Assembly (NCBI RefSeq): GCF_002159765.1
Contig: NZ_NFJH01000006.1
Coordinates: forward strand, 79,514 to 143,513
Direction of reading: 5' to 3'
From: Collinsella sp. An268
Lineage (GTDB): Bacteria > Actinomycetota > Coriobacteriia > Coriobacteriales > Coriobacteriaceae
Length of the DNA: 64,000 nucleotides
Every line of letters starts with the position of its first letter. The stretch's first letter is position 1. The notes under the pieces are model-generated. The model saw only the letters and a list, made by a program, of their open reading frames with translations, was not told the DNA's origin and searched no databases. Positions 45,130-53,558 of this stretch are shown piece after piece. Position numbers and translations under genes: made by a program.

Positions 45130-46209
45130 CTACTCGTCGCCGAAGCTGATGCCGAGCGCCTTGGCCTCGCGCACAAGATCGCTCTTGGGGTCGACGTACT
45201 TGAGCTTGCCGGCGACCTCCTCGAGCGGTACGCGGCACATCTTGCCGTCGACCTGGGCGACCATGAAGCCGTACTCGCCGTCGAGGCAGCCGAGCGCGCC
45301 CTCCACGCCGCACTGCGTGGCAAAGACGCGGTCCTGCGCATCCGGCGCGCCGCCGCGCTGGGTATGGCCGGGGATGGCCACGCGCGTCTCGCGCCCGGTC
45401 TTCTCTTCGATCTCGCGGGCGATGTCGTAGACGATCGACGGGCTCGTGCGCTCGGCGACCTTCTTCTTGTACTCCTTCTTGGAGAGCTTCGCGTCCTGCT
45501 TGGAGATGGCGCCCTCGGCCACCGCGATGATGGTGAAGCGGCTGCCGGTCTTCATGCGCTTCTCGATGGTCGCGATGACGTTCTTCATGTCGTAGGGGAT
45601 CTCGGGGATGAGGATGACGTCCGCACCGCCAGCGACGCCGGCGTACAGCGGGATCCAACCCACCTTGTGACCCATGATTTCGATCACAAAGACGCGCCCG
45701 TGGCTCGATGCGGTGGTGTGGATGTCGTCGATGCACTTGGTGGCGACCTCCACGGCGCTCGTGAAGCCGAAGGTCATGTCGGTGCCCCAGGTGTCGTTAT
45801 CGATGGTCTTGGGGAGGGCGATGACGTTCAGCCCCTCCTCACGCAGGCGATTCGCCGTCTTGGTGGAGCCGTTGCCGCCGAGCATGAAGAGGCAGTCGAG
45901 CTCCAGCGACTTGTACGTCTTGATCATGGCGGGGACCTTCTCCACGCCGTCGGCCTCAGGGATGTCGAGGCGCTTGAATGGCGTGCGGCTGGTGCCCAAG
46001 ATGGTGCCGCCGCGCGTCAGGATGCCGCTGAAGTCGCGCGCGGTCATGCGGCGGTAGCGCCCGTAGATGAGGCCCTGGTAGCCGTTCTCAAAGCCGTAGA
46101 TCTCCACGGGTTCCTTGCTTTTGTTGATGAGGGTCTTGACGATACCACGCATGGTGGCGTTGAGCGCCTGGCAGTCGCCGCCGCTCGTGAGCAGGCCGAT
46201 TCGCAACAT
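45130..46209 (-). CDS. pfkA: 6-phosphofructokinase
   Basis: 359 residues from ATG 46209 (AGGGGGAA site). T-S-G-G-D-C-Q-A-L-N is the PFK opening. L-G-G-N-G-S replaces the usual G-G-D-G-S, and P-K-T-I-D-N-D carries Lys where classical ATP-PFK has Gly. Substrate motifs M-G-H-K-V-G-W and P-G-H-T-Q-R-G-G are present. It phosphorylates fructose 6-phosphate in glycolysis. The Gly after Asn favours ATP, while the Lys is seen in PPi and long-clade enzymes, so the phosphoryl donor is not certain. Confidence 0.92.
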   Translation of the reverse strand: MLRIGLLTSGGDCQALNATMRGIVKTLINKSKEPVEIYGFENGYQGLIYGRYRRMTARDFSGILTRGGTILGTSRTPFKRLDIPEADGVEKVPAMIKTYKSLELDCLFMLGGNGSTKTANRLREEGLNVIALPKTIDNDTWGTDMTFGFTSAVEVATKCIDDIHTTASSHGRVFVIEIMGHKVGWIPLYAGVAGGADVILIPEIPYDMKNVIATIEKRMKTGSRFTIIAVAEGAISKQDAKLSKKEYKKKVAERTSPSIVYDIAREIEEKTGRETRVAIPGHTQRGGAPDAQDRVFATQCGVEGALGCLDGEYGFMVAQVDGKMCRVPLEEVAGKLKYVDPKSDLVREAKALGISFGDE

Positions 46210-46373
46210 ACGGTTCCCCCTAAAGGACAGAAGATGCAGATGCGAAAAGTATAGTCCTCCCGCGCGGGCGGGTGCGCGACGCTGCCGGGACGGGGACGAT
46301 TTATGCGCTCCCCTCGATTTGTGCGATACTGACGGCACGCAAGAGAGGCTTTACGCACTAAAGGAGCTATCCG

Positions 46374-47117
46374 ATGGACATCATCCCGTACAACCGCGCC
46401 GACGGGCGCGCCGCCGACGCCTTGCGGCGCGTCACCCTCACCCGCGACGTGCTCAAGCACGCGCTGGGGTCGTGCCTTGTGACCTTCGGCGACACCAAGG
46501 TGCTCTGCGCCGCCACCATCGAAGAGGGCGTTCCCGGGTGGCGCCGGCAGAGCCGGCAGGGTTGGGTGACGGCCGAATACGCGATGCTTCCCGCCTCGAC
46601 GGGCCGCCGTTCGCCCCGCGAGCGCGGTCAGCGCAAGGGCCGCAGCATGGAGATCGAGCGGCTCATCGGCCGCAGCCTCCGCACGGTGGTCAACATGCGC
46701 GCCCTCGGCGAGTACACGGTGACCGTGGACTGCGACGTCATCCAAGCCGACGGCGGCACGCGCACGGCAAGCGTCACCGGCGCGTGGGTGGCGCTGCACG
46801 ACGCGCTCATGACGTGGGTCGATGCCGGCAAGATCCCCCGTCTGCCGCTCACCGGCCAGGTTGCGGCCGTGTCGATGGGCGTCGTCGACGGGGCGGAGCT
46901 CCTCGATCTGGACTATCGCGAGGACAGCCACGCCGAGGTGGACATGAACCTCGTCGCGACCGATACCGGCGAGATCATCGAGATCCAGGGCACGGGTGAG
47001 CAGACGCCGTTCACGCGCGATCGCCTGAACCGGCTCATGGATCTGGGCGAGGCGGGCATCAAGCGCCTCATCGCCCTGCAAAACGAGGTAACGGCCTTTC
47101 GCGACGAGGAGGAGTAG
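46374..47117 (+). CDS. rph: Ribonuclease PH
   Basis: 247 residues after AAAGGAG. R-A-D-G-R near the start, G-D-T-K-V-L-C-A-A-T, the R-x-x-R-x-x-Q-R-K-G-R-S region, and D-C-D-V-I-Q-A-D-G-G-T-R-T-A-S are signatures of the phosphorolytic tRNA 3'-trimming enzyme. rdgB follows after 2 bases, then dtd, a common RNA/nucleotide quality-control cluster. Confidence 0.96.
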   Translation: MDIIPYNRADGRAADALRRVTLTRDVLKHALGSCLVTFGDTKVLCAATIEEGVPGWRRQSRQGWVTAEYAMLPASTGRRSPRERGQRKGRSMEIERLIGRSLRTVVNMRALGEYTVTVDCDVIQADGGTRTASVTGAWVALHDALMTWVDAGKIPRLPLTGQVAAVSMGVVDGAELLDLDYREDSHAEVDMNLVATDTGEIIEIQGTGEQTPFTRDRLNRLMDLGEAGIKRLIALQNEVTAFRDEEE

Positions 47118-47119
47118 CC

Positions 47120-47761
47120 ATGGCGCTGGAGCACATCGATCCCGCTGAGCTCGATCCGCAGAAGACCATCGTGGTCGCGACGGGCAACGCCCATAAACTC
47201 ACCGAGATCGAGGCAATCCTCGGTGCGGCGCTGCCCGGCACGCGCTTTGTCGCGGTGGGACAGCTCGGCGATTTTGAGGACCCGGAGGAGACGGGCACCA
47301 CGTTTGCCGAGAACGCCCTCATAAAGGCCCGTGCGGCGGTGGCCGAGACGGGCTTTACCGCCGTGGCGGACGACTCGGGGCTCGTGGTCGACGCCCTCGA
47401 CGGCGCGCCCGGCGTGTACTCGGCGCGCTACGCGGGCGTCCACGGGGACGACGCCGCCAACAACGCCAAGCTGCTCGAGGAGCTTGGTCAAGTGCCCGCC
47501 GCTGAGCGGACGGCGCGCTTCATGAGCGTGGTCGCGCTCGTCTATGCGGACGGGAGGGTCCTCACCGGCACGGGCGCCTGCGAGGGCACGGTGGGCTTTG
47601 CCGGGCGTGGCACCAACGGTTTTGGGTACGACCCGCTCTTCTTGCCGGCGGACACCCCGGGCAAGACCATGGCCGAGCTCACGCCGGAGGAGAAGAACGC
47701 CATCAGCCACCGGTTCCACGCGCTCGAGGACCTCTGCGGCAAGCTCGCGGCGGGGGCCTAG
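47120..47761 (+). CDS. rdgB: XTP/dITP diphosphatase (RdgB/HAM1)
   Basis: 213 residues after GAGGAG, 2 bases after rph. A-T-G-N-A-H-K near the start, [27 protein letters not shown] and the final S-H-R are the family motifs. Removes non-canonical purine triphosphates. The N-terminus is about 15 residues longer than usual. Confidence 0.95.
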   Translation: MALEHIDPAELDPQKTIVVATGNAHKLTEIEAILGAALPGTRFVAVGQLGDFEDPEETGTTFAENALIKARAAVAETGFTAVADDSGLVVDALDGAPGVYSARYAGVHGDDAANNAKLLEELGQVPAAERTARFMSVVALVYADGRVLTGTGACEGTVGFAGRGTNGFGYDPLFLPADTPGKTMAELTPEEKNAISHRFHALEDLCGKLAAGA

Positions 47762-47762
47762 G

Positions 47763-48221
47763 GTGCGCGCCGTCATCCAGCGCGTGGCGGAGGCCGAGGT
47801 CACCGTCGCCGGCGAGACCGTTGGCGCCATCGGGCGGGGCTATCTCATCCTGTTGGGCGTGGGCGCGGCAGATACGGCCGCCGATGCCGACCGCCTATGG
47901 GCGAAGATCCGCGACCTGCGCATCTGCGAGGACGAGCAGGGCAAGACCAACCTCTCGCTCACGCAGACGGCGGGCGAGGTGCTCGTGGTGTCGCAGTTCA
48001 CGCTCTATGCGGACTGCCGCCGCGGGCGCCGTCCCTCGTTCACCGCGGCGGGCGACCCGGCGCATGCCGAGGAGCTCTACCGGTATGTTGCCGAGCTCGC
48101 GCGCCGCGACCTCGGACACGTGGAAACGGGATCCTTTGGTGCGCATATGCAGGTGCGCCTGGTGAACGATGGGCCCTTCACCATCGTGCTCGATACCGAT
48201 GAGCTTGCGCCGCGCTCCTAG
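47763..48221 (+). CDS. dtd: D-aminoacyl-tRNA deacylase
   Basis: 152 residues from GTG 47763, 1 base after rdgB. It starts [16 protein letters not shown] and the C-terminal N-D-G-P-F-T are the catalytic motifs of DTD. Recycles D-aminoacyl-tRNAs. Third gene of the rph-rdgB-dtd unit. Confidence 0.94.
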   Translation: MRAVIQRVAEAEVTVAGETVGAIGRGYLILLGVGAADTAADADRLWAKIRDLRICEDEQGKTNLSLTQTAGEVLVVSQFTLYADCRRGRRPSFTAAGDPAHAEELYRYVAELARRDLGHVETGSFGAHMQVRLVNDGPFTIVLDTDELAPRS

Positions 48222-48307
48222 GCCCCTCACCGAAGCCCCGCCGCGTTCCGTTTCTCCACCGCATCCCCACCATAGACCGACGCGTGCGTGCAAATGCAGG
48301 GATAACC

Positions 48308-48316
48308 TGCTATAAT
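48308..48316 (+). promoter_or_regulatory. Extended -10 promoter of veg-ispE
   Basis: TGC-TATAAT, a consensus -10 with extended TGn, lies 72 bases before the veg start. No strong -35 box at 17 bases. Confidence 0.65.
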
Positions 48317-48387
48317 GCCCGCGTTTGTCTATGTTGGGGGTATGCTGCCCCTTTGCAGCGCGCCCTCTGGCCGCGGGAGGCTTGTCA

Positions 48388-48684
48388 ATGGAAGAGATGC
48401 CGGTCAATCACGTCGACGAGATCAAGGACACGCTTGCCAGCATGGTGGGCGAGCGGGTGCGTGTCAAGGCCAATATGGGCCGCACGCGCGTCGTCGAGCG
48501 CATGGGCACGATCAAGGCCGTGCACCCTTCGGTGTTCGTGGTGGAGTCCACGGAGCGCCGTGGCCGCACCTCGCGCCAGTCCTACCAGTATGTCGACGTG
48601 CTGACCGGCACGGTTGAGCTGTTCGACATCGAGAGCGGCCAGCACATCTTCACGCCGCTCGGCAACCAGCTCGAGGAGCACTAG
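48388..48684 (+). CDS. veg: Veg family protein
   Basis: 98 residues from ATG 48388 (GGGAGG site); ATG 48397 is an alternative. I-K-D-T-L-A-S-M-V-G-E-R-V-R-V-K-A-N-x-G-R and H-P-S-V-F-V-V, then Y-Q-Y-V-D-V-L-T-G-T-V-E-L-F, match Bacillus Veg, a small SH3-like protein linked to biofilm gene control. In Bacillus veg also lies close to ispE, so the order is conserved across phyla. The C-terminal 20 residues are extra. Confidence 0.85.
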   Translation: MEEMPVNHVDEIKDTLASMVGERVRVKANMGRTRVVERMGTIKAVHPSVFVVESTERRGRTSRQSYQYVDVLTGTVELFDIESGQHIFTPLGNQLEEH

Positions 48685-48685
48685 C

Positions 48686-49585
48686 ATGCCGCGGACCCCG
48701 GGTAAGTTCATCCTCATCTCCGCTCCGGCTAAGATCAACCTGTACTTGGGCGTGCACGCGGAGACGGATGACCGCGGCTACCATCGCGTCGACTCGGTTA
48801 TGACCACCATCAGCCTGTCCGACGTGGTGGCGATTGCTCCCGCCGAGGAGCTCTCGGTTCACACGGTGCCCGCCGCCGACTACCCCATGGAGCAGAACTC
48901 CGCTTATCGGGCGGCGCGCGCGATGGGCGAGGCGTTTGGGCGCGAACCAAACTTTGCGATTCTTATCGATAAGCACATCCCGCAGCAGGCGGGGCTGGGA
49001 GGCCCCTCGACCGACGCGGCTGCGACCATCCTGGGCATGGTGACGTACTGGGGTCTGGACGCCCGCGACCCGCGCATCGATGCGGTTGCGCGCCGCATAG
49101 GTGCCGACGTGCCGTTTTTCCTGTACGGCCCGCCTGCGTACTGCGACGGCGCGGGCGATACCGTACGCGAGATGTTCCGCCCGCTCACGGGCACGCCGGT
49201 CGCGCTCGTGCGTCCCCAGGGCCCCGGGGTCTCCACGGCAGAGGCGTACCGTCGCTTTGATGAGAGCCCCGTCGCCCTGCCGCCGCTCGAGCCCCTGCTC
49301 GAGGCTCTCCGCAAGCACGACGAGACCGAGATCTTCGCCAACGTCGCCAACAATCTCGCGCCGGCGAGCTGCGAGCTGCATCCCGCTATGGCGGAGGCGC
49401 TTGCTTGGATCGGCGACCAGCGCGATGTGCGCGCTTCTGCGGTCGCGGGCTCCGGCTCGACTGTCTTCGCCATCTGCAACACGCAGATGGCGGCAGAGGC
49501 CATCGTGCTCGCCGCCCGCGCACGCGGCTGGTGGGGCGAGGTTGCCCAAATGGAGAAGTCGGGCCCCTATATCTCGGTCGGCTAA
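48686..49585 (+). CDS. ispE: 4-diphosphocytidyl-2-C-methyl-D-erythritol kinase
   Basis: 299 residues, 1 base after veg. GHMP kinase of the MEP isoprenoid pathway: S-A-P-A-K-I-N-L-Y-L-G-V at the start, Q-A-G-L-G-G-P-S-T-D-A-A-A for ATP, and A-G-S-G-S-T-V-F-A. G-G-P-S-T-D replaces the more usual G-G-x-S-S-D. Confidence 0.95.
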   Translation: MPRTPGKFILISAPAKINLYLGVHAETDDRGYHRVDSVMTTISLSDVVAIAPAEELSVHTVPAADYPMEQNSAYRAARAMGEAFGREPNFAILIDKHIPQQAGLGGPSTDAAATILGMVTYWGLDARDPRIDAVARRIGADVPFFLYGPPAYCDGAGDTVREMFRPLTGTPVALVRPQGPGVSTAEAYRRFDESPVALPPLEPLLEALRKHDETEIFANVANNLAPASCELHPAMAEALAWIGDQRDVRASAVAGSGSTVFAICNTQMAAEAIVLAARARGWWGEVAQMEKSGPYISVG

Positions 49586-49632
49586 AAACTCTAGCCATGC
49601 GCGGCGGCTTTGTGCTATCATGTCCTCCGCTT

Positions 49633-49709
49633 CGGGTTGTGGCTCAGTTTGGTAGAGCACCGCGTTCGGGACGCGGGGGTCGCTGGTTCAAATCCAGTCA
49701 ACCCGACCA
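49633..49709 (+). tRNA. tRNA-Pro (anticodon CGG), CCA encoded
   Basis: A 77-base cloverleaf: acceptor CGGGTTG/CAACCCG, D stem GCTC/GAGC, anticodon stem CCGCG/CGCGG with loop TTCGGGA (anticodon CGG, reading CCG), T arm GCTGG-TTCAAAT-CCAGT, discriminator A and CCA. Its 3' half is repeated at 53281. Confidence 0.95.
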
Positions 49710-49728
49710 TCGTAATGATGCAGGCCAG
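49672..49728 (+). repeat. Attachment-site-like direct repeat, left copy (tRNA-Pro 3' half)
   Basis: 57 bases from the anticodon stem through the CCA end and 19 bases beyond recur at 53281-53337 with one mismatch (CGT versus CGC after the CCAT). This is the typical footprint of integration into a tRNA 3' end. Confidence 0.85.
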
Positions 49729-50230
49729 AGGGATGCATTCCTCTGGCCTGCTTTGCTATCAAGGCGTTCCGGCTTTTGGGTGCCCGGCGTAACAGGACTC
49801 TCCGTGCGGAAGACGTTCACCACCGCGCTGCCGTCGCGCACGCGGATGAGGTGCATGATGTCGTCGATCTCGTACGAGGATACGACGGTGGTGATCAGCC
49901 AATAGCGCTTGCGGCTGCGGCCGCCCATGACCTCCACGACAGAGGACCCGTGCTTGTGGATCTCGTTGTAGTCCGCGAGAATCTGTTCGGGGCGCGTCGT
50001 GGTGATCTGCAGCGTCACGCGGTCGTAGCGGGTGTAGAACATCTCGATGGCCTTGGTGGAGATGAACTGGAAGATGATAGGGTAGGCTGCCGCCTCCCAG
50101 CCGAACAGGGCGCCGAAGATGAGGAGCACAGCGCAGTTGCCCGCGAAGATCAGGCCCCAGATGGACTGACCGGTCTTGTTGGACACCATGAGCGAGATGA
50201 AGTCCGTGCCAGCGGTGCTCGCGCCGCCGC
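49698..50230 (-). pseudogene. yitT (DUF2179) remnant lacking its N-terminal half
   Basis: The frame reads C-G-G-A-S-T-A-G-T-D-F-I-S-L-M-V-S, one membrane helix, then Y-T-R-Y-D-R-V-T-L-Q-I-T-T-T and the DUF2179 domain up to V-V-N-V-F, as in YitT-family membrane proteins. The upstream membrane helices are missing; the frame is joined out of phase to a PRD fragment at about 50230. Downstream of about 49790 the frame runs on into the repeat and tRNA with no YitT similarity, so the 3' end is also altered. Confidence 0.75.
49720..49757 (+). terminator. Hairpin after tRNA-Pro
   Basis: Stem GCAGGCCAGAGG/CCTCTGGCCTGC with an 8-base loop and TTTGCT. The first 9 bases belong to the 57-bp repeat; the right copy at 53281 continues into a different hairpin that uses the same GCAGGCCAG start. 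Confidence 0.65.
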
Positions 50231-50499
50231 ACGAGGTTCATGCGCAGCTCGGCATCATTGCGGAAGTCGAAGCGGAACGCACGCCAGACGGTCTCGATCA
50301 TGTCCGCAGCGAGGTTCCACGCCTCGTCGGTAATCTCCAGGTTCTCGTCGGATGCGTCCTGCAGGTGCGGCGGGCTGCCGCCCTCAACAAGGTGCTTGCT
50401 CGCCAAGTGGATCGCGATGTAGGCGATCTCCTCCTCGGGCAGGTCGATATCGAAGCGGAGCTCGATCTCGCCGGCGACGGTGCCGGCGACGGTGCTGCA
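50227..50499 (-). pseudogene. PRD-domain transcription regulator remnant
   Basis: About 90 residues match a PTS regulation domain of BglG/LicT/MtlR-type proteins: F-D-I-D-L-P-E-E-E-I-A-Y-I-A-I-H-L, then W-R-A-F-R-F-D-F-R-N-D-A-E-L-R-M-N-L-V-R. No RNA-binding or HTH domain remains and the fragment is cut after N-L-V-R, where yitT sequence begins in another frame. The frame continues open to 50697 but without recognisable content. Confidence 0.7.
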
Positions 50500-50770
50500 C
50501 GAGTTTTCGAGGCTGCGTGCGCATGGGCTATGGCCTGCGGCGATGTTGCGGGATGCGGAGACATGCGGGGGCATCGGTGCCGAGAAGGGCGGATTTTCCT
50601 TCTCTGTCAGAGAAGCTTCCGCCATGCCCAGCGGTTCGTTTTCGGGGCTGGACGGCTTGTCACGATGCGCAACCGTTCCTCCGCGGGGCTTACGCAATCT
50701 TTACATGCCCACCGATTGCGTCGGACAAAACCGACAGCTGTCGCGTTATGCGGACGAATGCCGTGCCATG

Positions 50771-50809
50771 ACAGCGGCGCCGCCTCCTTGAGGGAGACGG
50801 CGCCGCTGT
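50771..50809 (-). terminator. GC-rich hairpin downstream of the MupG-like gene
   Basis: ACAGCGGCGCCG/CGGCGCCGCTGT (12 bp) with a nested CCTCC/GGGAG. It ends 37 bases after the MupG-like stop. No T tract follows, so termination strength is doubtful. Confidence 0.45.
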
Positions 50810-50846
50810 GGAACGGGAGGCGGCTTTGGATGCTCCTGCTCGGCCG

Positions 50847-51935
50847 CTATGCGCGCACGAATGCGAAGGGGTGCTCGCTTCTGATGTAATCGAGTAGGAA
50901 GAGCTCCTCGGCGGGAATGCGGCCCACGAGGTTGCGCGAGCCGTCGTTGGCCATATCACGCAGGGCGACATGGAGCTCGCCGCGATAGTGCGCGAGGTTG
51001 TCGTTCACCACGAGGACGTCGCCGCGATGGAACACCTCCGGCGCGGTGCGCGCCGGGATGCTCGTGCCGCGGAACTCCATGCGCGGCCAGCTGGAGCGCA
51101 GCATGTAGGCGGAGGAATCGGGGCGCTCGGTGTGGTCGAAGTCCCACAGGACGCGGCATTCGGTCTCGGTTGCGCCCTCATCGAGGTCGATGCGCATGGT
51201 GGTGCGCGTCGTGTCGACGGCCGCCATGGCGGCGAGTTCCTCGGCGCTGGCGAAGGCGTTGCCGATGATGATGTCGTCGATCAGACCGGTGGCGATCATG
51301 TGACGCACCTGCAGGTCGATGGGGCGATGACGGTCGTCCTCGCAGGTGGGCAGGCCCGCGAACACCGGCCAGGGGCCGAAGGTGCCCTCCTGCTGGCTCG
51401 AGACGAACGCGGCGGTCTGGAAGCCCAGGGACTTGTACTTGTACGAGAGCTCCCAGAAGCGCTCCTCGGACATGCCGGTGTAGGGCTCGGGATAGAAGTT
51501 CGCGCAGGTGACCATGTTGCGCTTGTCGGCGCCGCGCTCGGCGAGCAGGTCGATGGGCAGGTTCGAGCTACCGTTGAACTCGATCTGGATGCCCTCGCGG
51601 TTGCGGGTGAGCATCATGTCGCCCATGTCGCCGAAATGCCCGTCGAGGCGGATGATGTCGACGTCGAGCTCCTTGAAGGGGGTGAGGTCGGAGGGGGTGG
51701 CGCCCAGGCGCTCGAAGACCTTCTCGTTCGTGTCGACGGCGACCGTGAAGCCGAGCTCATGGGCCTTCTTCATGAAGTCGCCGAACTCAGCGATGGTGCC
51801 CTCAGCGTCCTTCTCCACCGAGAGCAGGCAGGTGAAGATGCGGCTGAAGCCATTCGCCGCCGCGAGCTCCATGTAGGCGTAGTCCTTGTCGGGGGTGGAG
51901 TGCTCGGGATAGAGCGAGATGCCGAGACGATGCAT
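50847..51935 (-). CDS. MupG family protein (DUF871), 6-phospho-N-acetylmuramidase-like
   Basis: 362 residues. Starts L-G-I-S-L-Y-P-E-H-S; the N-terminal ~240 residues form a TIM barrel (V-D-I-I-R-L-D-G-H-F, I-E-F-N-G-S-S-N, N-F-Y-P-E-P-Y-T-G), and the last ~110 a cyclophilin-like domain ending in D-Y-I-R-S-E-H-P-F. In Staphylococcus MupG cleaves MurNAc-6-phosphate-GlcNAc during cell-wall recycling; DUF871 members often sit in PTS operons. Here the PTS genes are absent and a PRD remnant lies downstream. The next gene upstream on the same strand is a TIM-barrel protein. Confidence 0.85.
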   Translation of the reverse strand: MHRLGISLYPEHSTPDKDYAYMELAAANGFSRIFTCLLSVEKDAEGTIAEFGDFMKKAHELGFTVAVDTNEKVFERLGATPSDLTPFKELDVDIIRLDGHFGDMGDMMLTRNREGIQIEFNGSSNLPIDLLAERGADKRNMVTCANFYPEPYTGMSEERFWELSYKYKSLGFQTAAFVSSQQEGTFGPWPVFAGLPTCEDDRHRPIDLQVRHMIATGLIDDIIIGNAFASAEELAAMAAVDTTRTTMRIDLDEGATETECRVLWDFDHTERPDSSAYMLRSSWPRMEFRGTSIPARTAPEVFHRGDVLVVNDNLAHYRGELHVALRDMANDGSRNLVGRIPAEELFLLDYIRSEHPFAFVRA

Positions 51936-52084
51936 GGTAATTCCTTTCTCTTATGGGCTCCGGCGGCAGCTGCTTGCAGCCGGATGCGGCCGGTTTGCGT
52001 GCGCACGCGCCATCGCGAGGAGCCATCTCGAGAGGTGCGACGGTGCGGGCGCGATGGGGGTGCGGGCACGTGCCCGCGTCGGCG

Positions 52085-52996
52085 TCAGCGGTTGATGGAG
52101 CGGGCCATGCGCAGGTACGTGTGGCGCTTGCCGCGGATGGCGATGCTGTAGGCCATGAGGTTCTCGGGATTCAGGCCGCCCACGCCGGCGTCGCCCACGT
52201 GGTGCAGGTCTGTGCCCGTCATCTTGCACATGAGCGCTATCTGCTCGATGGTGGCCGCGCTCGCACCCTCCTGCGAGGTGCCGATGGCCGTGAGCGAGAG
52301 CTTGCCCAGGCTGTGGATGTAGGAGACCATGTCGTGCACGAACTCGAAGGTCACGCCGGGGACGGTGCCGGGGGCGGGCAGCAGGATGACGTCGGCACCG
52401 GCATCGGCGAACGCGCGGACCATGTCCCGGGAGACGATGTTCACGCCCGCCTCGTCTTTGGAGCCGGCCGCGTGCATCTTGCCGGCGAAGATCATCATGG
52501 TGTCGCCCACCGCCTCGTGCATGGAGCGAACGGCCTTAAGGATTGCCGCGTTGTCGACGCCTGTGCCGGGGTTGCCGGTGAGCAGGATGAAGTCGAAGCC
52601 GAGGTCGCGGGCGCGCAGGGCGTTCTCGACGGTGCCGGCGCGACCGGCGGGCATGTCCTCCTGCTCGCCGAGCGTAGCGGAGTCGCCCACCGGCTCGAGG
52701 TTCAGGCCGACCAGGCGGCCGGTGTAGCGCTTGAGGGTGCGGATGGTCTCGGCCGGCTCGCAGTCGATGCCGGCGATGTGCGGGTGCTCGCAGTCGAAGG
52801 CGTTCAGCAAGATGAGGTCCGCGCCGAACGCGCAAGCGACCTCCGGATCGGAGATGGGCTCGAGCATCATGGTGTCGCGGAACAGCGAGAGCTCCTGGAC
52901 GATCACGCGCCCTTCGCTCGCCTCGATGGCGTCGAGGCGCTCCCGGCGACCCATGCGCGCGAGGTCGGACGTATCGCAGTTGAGTAGACGCTTCAT
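52085..52996 (-). CDS. Uncharacterised TIM-barrel protein of the PEP-mutase-like type
   Basis: 303 residues from ATG 52996 (GAAAGG site). Motifs such as E-A-S-E-G-R-V-I-V-Q-E, F-G-A-D-L-I-L-L-N-A-F-D, L-L-T-G-N-P-G-T-G-V and a late D-A-G-V-G-G-L-N-P-E-N fit a beta/alpha barrel with phosphate-binding ends. I recall similar proteins beside PTS genes, without known activity. It heads a two-gene unit with the MupG-like gene, so a role in amino-sugar or wall-sugar breakdown is plausible. Confidence 0.75.
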   Translation of the reverse strand: MKRLLNCDTSDLARMGRRERLDAIEASEGRVIVQELSLFRDTMMLEPISDPEVACAFGADLILLNAFDCEHPHIAGIDCEPAETIRTLKRYTGRLVGLNLEPVGDSATLGEQEDMPAGRAGTVENALRARDLGFDFILLTGNPGTGVDNAAILKAVRSMHEAVGDTMMIFAGKMHAAGSKDEAGVNIVSRDMVRAFADAGADVILLPAPGTVPGVTFEFVHDMVSYIHSLGKLSLTAIGTSQEGASAATIEQIALMCKMTGTDLHHVGDAGVGGLNPENLMAYSIAIRGKRHTYLRMARSINR

Positions 52997-53046
52997 AACA
53001 CGGCCTTTCTTTCGCTGCCCGCGGGGCGCGGCGTGCACTACGGTCG

Positions 53047-53096
53047 CGGTGCGGGCATGCTCCCCAATACTCGGTGCGGGCATGCTCCCCAATACT
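53047..53096 (-). repeat. Perfect 25-bp tandem duplication at the transcription start of the MupG unit
   Basis: Two exact adjacent copies of a 25-base unit (core GCGGGCATGCTCCCCAATAC) at 53047-53071 and 53072-53096. On the minus strand they begin 5 bases after the -10 box and cover about +1 to +45, a place for a repressor or an mRNA-binding factor. Confidence 0.8.
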
Positions 53097-53100
53097 ATAT

Positions 53101-53129
53101 ATTCTAATGGCGGAGGATGGGCGACTCAA
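53101..53129 (-). promoter_or_regulatory. Promoter of the TIM-barrel/MupG unit
   Basis: Minus-strand TTGAGT, 17-base spacer, TAGAAT, directly upstream of the 25-bp tandem repeat and 105 bases before the start codon. Confidence 0.65.
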
Positions 53130-53280
53130 TCGGATGGGATGCCGCCCGTCTGCGCGCGAGGCGGCAGCGAAGGTGAACGTAGCTTGGGGTTTCCGCGCGC
53201 TGACCCGGGTATACCATCACGATGGAGTTATGCGCTGCTGCCGGATGCTGCGCCGCGACGGCGATTCATCCGGGCGCCAT

Positions 53281-53337
53281 CGCGGGGGTCGCTGGTTCAA
53301 ATCCAGTCAACCCGACCATCGCAATGATGCAGGCCAG
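53281..53337 (+). repeat. Attachment-site-like direct repeat, right copy
   Basis: 57-base copy of the tRNA-Pro 3' half (56 of 57 identical to 49672-49728). No intact tRNA can form here because the 5' half is missing. The segment 53130-53280 before it shows no gene. Confidence 0.85.
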
Positions 53338-53491
53338 TGCGGATATCCGCGCTGGCCTGTTTGCGTAGAGGTGCGGGTCATGCCCGTCTGCTTACGCAAG
53401 CCTTACCGTGCGTGTCCCCTGGCGCCGACAACGTCGCAGGTTGGGGGCGCATAGCGAGTCCGCGGGGCCGCACGTGTAAATTGTGGCGAGG

Positions 53492-53520
53492 TTGTTCGGC
53501 CCGCGCTCGCGCGGTATACT
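53492..53520 (+). promoter_or_regulatory. Promoter of tatA
   Basis: TTGTTC, 17-base spacer, TATACT, ending 38 bases before the tatA start. Confidence 0.6.
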
Positions 53521-53558
53521 CTTGCGAGTTGTTTCGACGAATCATTGGGAGGAAAACA

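Larger units (their letters stand above)
49672..53337. mobile_element. Decayed genomic island at tRNA-Pro
   Basis: About 3.6 kb between two 57-bp direct repeats. Cargo is on the minus strand: remnants of yitT and a PRD regulator, a MupG-like gene and a TIM-barrel gene. No integrase or excisionase is present. The out-of-frame fusion of two gene fragments shows that internal deletion has occurred. Confidence 0.65.

Noticed and set aside
47544..47762. Longer dtd protein starting at ATG 47544
   Set aside because: That part overlaps rdgB in another frame; GTG 47763 gives the canonical V-R-A-V-I-Q-R-V start and normal length.
53281..53337. A second tRNA-Pro gene
   Set aside because: Only the 3' half is present; no acceptor 5' strand, D arm or anticodon arm precedes it.
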